In this document: one piece after another, positions 57,994 to 64,000 of the stretch
Numbering within the stretch: position 1 is the first letter of the stretch
Layout of the letters: each line of letters starts with the position of its first letter
Assembly: GCA_947846985.1 (NCBI GenBank)
Contig: CANTUZ010000025.1
Location: 5,702,100-5,766,099, forward strand
DNA from: Fratercula arctica
Lineage: Eukaryota > Chordata > Aves > Charadriiformes > Alcidae
DNA length: 64,000 bases
Direction of reading: 5' to 3'
The notes under the pieces: model-generated
The model's database searches: none
What the model was told of the DNA's origin: nothing
The model's input: the letters and a program-made list of their open reading frames with translations, nothing else
Position numbers and translations under genes: made by a program

Positions 57994-58198
57994 AGTAATG
58001 TATCAGAAAAGGGAGATAGTGTTAAAGAATAGAAAAGTGAGGAGATGGATTTGTACTATGCTAGAAGAAGCAGAGATGGGTTCATAGGATGTGAATGAGT
58101 ATTTGACTCGGAAATTTTTTGCTTGTATGGATACGTGATTATTGCTTATGGTTCCCTGAAGGGTGGTCCTACGATTTGGCTCAGTGGCTAAAAGTGGG

Positions 58199-58699
58199 GG
58201 AGGAATTGCAAACGCGGGAGACACTGCACTTGTCCTTGCCAGAGCCCTGCAAGGGGTTGCTGGAGGGGCACCACAAGCTCCCCCAAAGGAACCTCAGTCT
58301 TTTGAAATGACACCCCCAGTTGCAGACCCTTAGCCTAAATATGCTCAAATTCCCAATTCTGAAAAACATTACCAAAAACAGAATGCAGGAGGCAAAGAGC
58401 CAGAAGATCCCTTTGATCCTGGCCTAATAAATCCAGAGACTGAACCTGATTTATGTCCACCTTTAACCCTGATTAAAGCTATGGCTGCCTCTGCTACAAC
58501 TGCAGAGGAGATTTTACAGCAACAGAGACGAAAGTCGTTATCGCGTTCCTCCATTATTAAGCCTCCTCCATTTGCGCCAGGTATCGCGTTTGTTCCTCCT
58601 TTTCAACTGCTTATGTGTGCGCAGCCAGAATCAGGGTATAGCAGTGTATTGTCAGAATGTCAGGGGAGAAGGACAGAGCCAGAGCGGATGCAAGAATAA
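58199..58699 (+). pseudogene. Gag-like downstream region (copy B)
   Basis: Counterpart of 28187-28687 with the same TAG and the same Pro-rich end; VLPFQP reads VPPFQL here. Confidence 0.55.
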
Positions 58700-59301
58700 A
58701 AGAGCTGTCTAATCGGCGGCTCTTTGAGCTGCTGAGAGCGCTACAGGCAGCGATTAAGCAACGTACTGCTCCATTTTGTGTCATCCACATTCGGAGTCAC
58801 ATGTGGGACCAAGGGTTAGGAGAAGGTAACGCCCGAGCAGACAGACTGGTGACAGTGGCAGCCCCCCTGAGTGAATTCATCAAAGCCAGGGAATCACATG
58901 GCATGTTCCATCAAAACGCTAAGGGATTGCATCGACAGTTCAATGTCACTGTGGATGAAGCCAGAGGAATCGTGCGTGCTTGTCCCACCTGTAGTCACCA
59001 CAGCCCTGGGCTCAGTTTAGGCGTTAACCCACGAGGATTGGGTCCTTGTGAGCTCTGGCAGATGGATGTCACACACGTTCCCGAGTTTGGACGACTGAAA
59101 TATGTACATGTTACTATTGATACTTATAGTGACTTTCTTTGGGCCACAGCTCAGGCTGGCGAGAGGGCCTTACATGTAATTAGGCATCTTACGAGTTGCT
59201 TTGCAGTCATGGGACTACCACGAGAAATTAAGACCGATAATGGACCTGCTTATACAAGTGAAAAGAGCCGCCACCCCCCCCCGCCGCAGCCATCTCCCTG
59301 A
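58657..59301 (+). pseudogene. pol: RNase H tail plus integrase, first piece (copy B)
   Basis: 214 open codons as in copy A, with VDEARGIVRACPTC where A has VDGARGVVHACPTC. It shares the same loss of the third catalytic acid and the same Pro-rich end. Confidence 0.85.
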
Positions 59302-60254
59302 GATAGAAGTGGTGTTTTTTGTATGTCTGCTGTGTAAGTGTGTGTGGGTGCCAATTTATGTCTGCTGATCAACATCTGTGCTACTGTTTGTTTGTTGCTG
59401 TGTGCAGTGTCGTTTGGTGACTCCGCTTGAGCAGGTGTTCTGCCCGGTGTGGTACTGTTCTCGTACGTGACTAGGGCTGACACTCTGTCAAGCGAAGAAG
59501 TTTGTACATACACAATGTTTAGATGTAAGGCGAGTGCACCCCAGGTAGACAGACCATGATGGGCCGTAGAACTGATGGAAGTCCTGAAATATTGGGGGCG
59601 TTTTCGCCAGCCGACATGCTTACAGTCTTGGGAACAGCTTACCCATGCAGGGCGTATGACTGGTTGTTTGTTGTTTGCCTATAAGATCATGGTTGATTGG
59701 GAAAAGGAGTTAAGCTAGAATCGATAGGATGCTCTGTAGGAAAATGAGAAACTTAAGGGTGAGCTCTTGTTGCAAGGCAGACTTTTATGTCAGCTGTAAG
59801 TGATGAGAGAAGAAAAAGGGAACAATTAGAAGGGAAATGTGCCGTCTTAGCACAAAAGTATGCCATACATGCTACAAGACAGCAGCAGAAAAAGAGAAAT
59901 AAGACACCTGATTCAAGCAGTTTTATAGAGATATGTTTTGGGTTTTTTTTTCCTATATGTATATATGTTATTGCACGCCTTTGTAAATTACTCTGTGTTA
60001 TACCCTGTGAGACTAAATGAACACCAGCAGAAGCAGTCTCTTGAGCAGGGGGGTGGAATATGGGAAAGCAATGGAAGATCAGCAAGGAGGATTGTAAATA
60101 CGCTCAAGGGACTCGCACCTGGGTGCTGGAAAACACATCTATCACACTAATTGTTATTCAGTCTCGGGTGCTTGCATGAAAAACACTTAGATGACATCAG
60201 TCTGTAATGGACTCAGGGACACCTTATCTAGCTGCCTGAGAATCTTGGCCTGTT
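59302..60254 (+). other. Unassigned part of provirus B with possible coiled-coil frames
   Basis: Matches 29290-30206 in copy A. The 65-codon frame is 77 codons here (59787-60020) because a T-rich insertion (about 59941-59982) changes its end. Confidence 0.4.
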
Positions 60255-60857
60255 GTGGAAGAAGATCAAAGCACAGTACCAGCAAGAACAGGGAGTCCGC
60301 ATGCGCTCTTGCTAACAAGGACTCTTTCAATGCCAAGGATTCTTGATAACAAGGACTCTCTCGCTGCCAGGGATAAATTTAGTAATGCTACTAGTACAGC
60401 TGTTTCTGAGTTATTGCTAGATGTAGATAGTATTCGACATGCAACGCTGCAAAACAGAGCTGCTATTGATTTTTTGCTTTTAGCTCACGGACACAGTTGT
60501 CAAGATTTTAAAGGACTGTGTTGTATGAATCTAAGTGACCGCTCCATATCCATCCATGCCCAGTTGCAAGAACTGCACCGACCGAGCCAGCAACTTGTGG
60601 AGACCACTGGGTGAAATCTCTTTGCTGGATGGACTTGGGGGTGGGGTTGATTGAAGGAAATTATACTCATTGCCTGTGTGGAAGGAATCTGTCTGTTATG
60701 TTTAGTATGCTGTTTGCTATGTTTAATAAGCATTATACGATCAGTTGCAGATGTTGCTTTGCATCATACCCTTGTACGAGTTATAGAATACTGTTGTGTC
60801 CCAACTATGGGCCACGGGGTGGCATGTGTAAGGGATAATAGAGGATGGTTCGAGTGA
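60255..60857 (+). pseudogene. env: Transmembrane envelope, first piece (copy B)
   Basis: Same motifs as in copy A (immunosuppressive-like domain, CQDFKGLCC, hydrophobic anchor from 60651) and the same stops between ectodomain and anchor. Confidence 0.8.
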
Positions 60858-61248
60858 GACACGACGGAGAATTACTAGTTGAACCAAACCCAGTATGCAT
60901 GTTGGGAAAAAGGGACTCAGTACTGTTGCTGAAAAACTATGTGTGCATCCATGAGAACCTAACTTTCAAAGAAGAAGATAACAAGGAGGGAGTACAAGGT
61001 AGTCAGGTATCAGACATCCGTGGTTAGCAAAGCTGGATCATGAGTCTGGTGAGGCTCGCTGCATGTGCTGGCCACGCATGCAGCGACCCTAGCCTGTACT
61101 TTTCCATTCAATCCGGGACAGGATATAAGGGGGCTGTCTCGGATCGGAGAGAGGGGGTTAGACATGAGCGCACTTTGAAGATACAGGGGACGCCCTGAAG
61201 TGCTGTGTCTGCCTGCCCCCCCTCCCTGGTAGGTTCCACGTTCATTAA
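60858..61248 (+). other. Unassigned part of provirus B
   Basis: Matches 30810-31202 in copy A, including the GATATAAGGGGGCTG stretch. Confidence 0.35.
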
Positions 61249-61806
61249 CCCCAACAGCTCAGAAAGCATTACAGCACATTGCAGATTTGTTTATGATACA
61301 TCAAAAATTTCAACCTTACACCCTGATAGGACAGTGGGATGATACACTCGCAAAGAGCCTGACTGCATTAGAGTGAGTATTTTTGCCACATACCTTTTCA
61401 AAAAACAGTAACTACGATGATTGAAATGTTAGCATGATTGATTTCACAGGGTCGTTTGCGCTGTCAGCAGCCGGCTCCTCTGCCATCATTTGTGGGGATT
61501 ACCCTGCAAATGCTTACACCTGATGAACTTTGGCAATTCGATGTTATACACATTATGGAATTGGGACGTTTGCGCTATGTACATGTTTCAGTTGATTTGT
61601 TTTCTCACCTTGTTGTAGCTAGTGCTCATATAGGAGAGAAGGCTTGTGATGTTATTCGACATTAGTTGCAATGCCTTGCAGTCATGGGAGTACCGAAAAC
61701 TGTAAAAACTGATAACAGACCAGCTTATGTGTTCGCTAAAATACAGGTCTCTTTACAGACATGGGGTATCAAACATGTCATCTTTGTCATCCAATGCTTG
61801 TCATGC
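61249..61806 (+). pseudogene. pol: Integrase, second and divergent piece (copy B)
   Basis: As in copy A (ELWQFDVIHIMELGRLRYVH, TAG at 61663-61665, KTDNRPAYV). An extra base near 61372 (TTAGAGTGAG against TTAGATGAG) adds a frameshift. Confidence 0.75.
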
Positions 61807-61891
61807 GCTGTATTTTAGGCTGCTTACAGAAAATAGTGCAAAAAATGATTAATCAAGCTTTTTGTTGCATAAAAAATAAAAAAGGGGGAAT

Positions 61892-62206
61892 TGTGGAGAT
61901 GATAGAGAGCAGCGTAGGGAATCTGTTTGGCCTTGATGAGACAAAGCTGTACCCGTGAGAGGCGCCTTGAGAAGCAAGTGCCAGGAGATATCAGCAAGGA
62001 AAGGAATGTGAAAAGCAAAGCTGCTGCTCTGTGTGAACAGTCAGAGACGATCAGTTAAAAGACCCTGAGATGCGCGTGGCAATCGACCCTCAACCTATCA
62101 GCAGGATGCTGCCCGCGCGTGGACAGCTCGTGAAAATAGCATGCAGCCAATCAGTAAGAGTTAGAGCGCGTGAACAGATAGCATAATACTATAAATGTAA
62201 CGACAG
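61892..62206 (+). promoter_or_regulatory. Internal U3-like LTR fragment with TATA box (copy B)
   Basis: AAAAAGGGGGAAT then TGTGGAGATGATAGAG, ending at ATACTATAAATGTAAC. In copy B the preceding polypurine run (AAAAAGGGGGAAT) is closer to a working polypurine tract than in copy A. Confidence 0.6.
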
Positions 62207-62640
62207 CCAATGTCACCACAGAAATAATTGAAAGTTTGTTAGAAGATCAGAATAGCCTGCGCCGTGTGATTTTGCAAAATAGAGCAGCAATTGACTTTTT
62301 GTTATTAGCTCAAGGACATGGTTGCGAAGATTTTGAGGGTATGTGTTGTATGAATTTGTCCGATCACAGTGAATCAATTCACAAACAGTTGCAGTGGTTA
62401 AAAGAACATACAAACAAAATTCAGCAAACTCATGGGTTTTTTGATGAGTGGCTAACTAGCTTGTTTGGAAGTATTAGAATTGCTTGTTGAAGGCTTGCAT
62501 ATTATAATAATTCTTGTAATCATAAGTTTGTGCTTATGTGTAGTCCTTTCTTGTATTAAGAGAGCTATGTTAAAAGTAATAAACCAAGCCTGGATTGTTC
62601 AAAAAAAAAAAAAAAAGAAAGAAAAAAAAAGAAAAAAAAG
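62207..62640 (+). pseudogene. env: Transmembrane envelope, second piece (copy B)
   Basis: As in copy A, with [20 protein letters not shown] and [13 protein letters not shown] at 62488-62490 (C to G change relative to A) ends the ectodomain frame earlier. The anchor is in another frame. Confidence 0.8.
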
Positions 62641-62666
62641 AGAAAAAAAAGAAAAAAAAGGGGGAA
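62601..62666 (+). repeat. A-rich tract ending in the polypurine tract (copy B)
   Basis: About 65 bases of A with scattered G, ending AAAAAAAAGGGGGAAT. It is shorter than in copy A, so the tract is length-variable. Confidence 0.85.
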
Positions 62667-62667
62667 T

Positions 62668-63013
62668 TGTTGCAGAATGGCTTGAGGAGCAAGGTCATGG
62701 GACAACAGAGGAGTTCTGTGAGATGAGAATAGCGCAGAAGCAAGTTACAGCTCGGCGATGGGAAAGTACTAAGTAAACAAGCCATGAGAATGCAGAAGCA
62801 AGAATAAGGAGCTGATAAGAATAGGGAACTAAGGCTGAACCCTGTCGTGTGGACAGAGAGCCAATCGCAGCGAGCAGATGACTTTTATAATTAGCCAATA
62901 TTCAAGCGATGATGTAACCAGTAGCTATATACTGAAGCGTATTCGGGCAATAAACTGAAGCTTGCTTTATCACTCACATTGAGTCGGCTGCTTGTCTTCC
63001 CTCGCTCGTCGCA
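62668..63013 (+). mobile_element. 3' LTR of provirus B
   Basis: TGTTGCAGAATGGC ... CTCGTCGCA, 346 bp, followed by the ACTTTC TSD. Private changes are GTTCTGTG and ATATACTG. Confidence 0.9.
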
Positions 63014-63669
63014 ACTTTCCATTATATTTGAAAAGTCACAGCAGTCTGGTGAAGTTCCCGCTGACTGGAAAAGGGGAAACATAGCCCCCATTTTCAAAAA
63101 GGGAAAAAAGGAAGACCCAGTGAACTACAGACCGGTCAGTCTCATCTCTGTGCCTGGCAAGATCATGGAGCAGATCCTCCTGGAATCTCTGCTAAGGCAC
63201 GTGGAAAATAAGGAGGTGATTGGTGACAGCCAATGTGGCTTCACCAAAGGCAAATCATGCCTGACAAATTTGGTGGCCTTCTATGATGTTGCCACAGCAT
63301 TAGTAGATAAGGGGAGAGCAACCGACATCATCTACCTGGACTTATGCAAAGTGTTTGACAGCGTCCCAAATGACATCCTGGTTTCTAAATTGGAAAGGCA
63401 TGGATTTGATGGGTGGACAACTCGGTGGATAAGGAACTGGCTAGATGGCTGCACTCAAAGGGTTGCGGTCAATGGCTTGATGTCCAAGTGGAAACCAGTG
63501 ACGAGTGGCGTTCCTCAGGGGTCAGTACTGGGACCAGTGCTGTTTAACATCTTTGTTGGTGACATGGACAGCGAGACTGAGTGCACCCTCAGCAAGTTTG
63601 CCGATGACACCAAGCTGTGTGGCATGGTCGACATGCTGGAGGGAAGGGATGCCATCCAGAGGGACCTTG
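63014..63669 (+). mobile_element. CR1 LINE, RT portion (continues the CR1 from 56344)
   Basis: A 264-codon frame (62979-63773) contains [76 protein letters not shown] and [10 protein letters not shown]. The CR1 is cut at 63669 (GGGACCTTG) by the LTR at 63670; the ORF then reads on into that LTR. Confidence 0.9.
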
Positions 63670-64000
63670 TGTCATGGTTTGGCCTCAGACTGCAACAAAG
63701 AACCACGTGTCGCTCACTCAGCGCTTCCTGGTACAGGAAGGATCAGAAGAAAAAGGCAAAATTCTTGGGTTGAGACAAAGGCAGTTTAACAGAACAACAA
63801 AGGGAACAAGAAAACAACAACAATAACACCGACAGAGAAATACACAAACACGATTACGGAACTGCCGCTCCCCGCCAGTCCAGACCCTGGACGGGCCAAC
63901 CCACTCCAAACCCAACTTCCTTCCCCCTCCCCTCCTTTTAATCTCAGGGTGGGCGTGGCTCACATGGCATGGAATACTTAACCCTGTCCCTGCCGGAACC
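63670..64000 (-). mobile_element. ERVL-like LTR, right end cut by the window
   Basis: Reverse complement of the LTR family at 45632-45963: TGTCATGGTTTGGCC ... CCGGAACC, missing only about the last six bases. It is either a solo LTR or the 3' LTR of a - strand provirus lying to the right. Confidence 0.85.

Larger units (their letters stand above)
56345..63013 (+). mobile_element. Composite endogenous provirus, copy B
   Basis: 6.67 kb, flanked by ACTTTC at 56339-56344 and 63014-63019 (6-bp TSD), with 346-bp LTRs differing at three positions. Interior order and breakpoints are those of copy A, including the gag TGA, the Pro-rich end of the first integrase piece, two envelope pieces and the internal U3-like fragment. 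Differences are scattered substitutions and a ~48-bp insertion near 59940. The different target site shows an independent insertion of an already mosaic element. Confidence 0.9.

Overview
The window reads as bird genomic DNA. It is dense in CR1 LINEs with the typical 3' end (ATTCTATGA-like terminal repeats, ORF1 SGNH-type and ORF2 endonuclease/RT products) and in avian-type LTR retroviruses. Interspersed with these are short, correctly phased exons of one host gene on the + strand, recognisable as MAST4 (microtubule-associated serine/threonine kinase 4). No bacterial-type genes, rRNA, tRNA or CRISPR were seen.

Host gene: eight MAST4-like exons lie in gene order between about 4175 and 52504. 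They cover the DUF1908 region (4175-4323, 12584-12685, 25219-25351), the linker into the kinase (37344-37405, 40518-40603) and the kinase C-lobe (about 47758-47828, 49242-49409, 52403-52504). The copy is broken. There is an in-frame TGA in the second exon. Exons expected between the first and second are not found. All exons for the kinase N-lobe and catalytic loop are missing, and the sixth exon has lost its acceptor and donor. Introns are retained, so this is not a processed retrocopy. MAST4 is Z-linked in chicken, and decayed introns packed with young ERVs are typical of the W, so a decayed W gametolog is my leading inference; an autosomal or Z duplicate remains possible.

Mobile DNA, left to right: a betaretrovirus-like provirus on the - strand (1-1716, continuing to the left) with a fully open partial gag and an initiator-Met tRNA primer site; three head-to-tail CR1 pieces (6475-9958); a 118-bp internally deleted LTR (10164-10281) and a solo LTR nested in another LTR (10579-11643), each with target-site duplications (TSDs); an ERVL-like provirus on the - strand (13925-22411, TSD CTCTG) with a nearly full-length CR1 (15418-19080) inserted in its integrase; composite provirus A (26339-32992, TSD GGCAAC) inside a CR1; a 1-kb LTR-like block (39420-40412); a probable solo LTR (about 42217-42949); a gamma-like provirus fragment (43131-45631) cut by an ERVL-like provirus fragment (45632 to about 47757), which is itself fused to MAST4 exon 6; a CR1 (48371-49062); and a CR1 (54446-63669) split by composite provirus B (56345-63013, TSD ACTTTC) and ended by another LTR (63670-64000).

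The most unusual item is the pair of composite proviruses A and B. Each carries one LTR pair, a Lys3-type primer site and a gag matrix region, then parts of what look like at least two different viruses: two integrase pieces, two transmembrane-envelope pieces, and an internal U3-like fragment with a TATA box. Protease and most of RT are absent. The two copies have the same mosaic layout but different TSDs, so the chimera seems to have spread as a unit, presumably using proteins supplied in trans.
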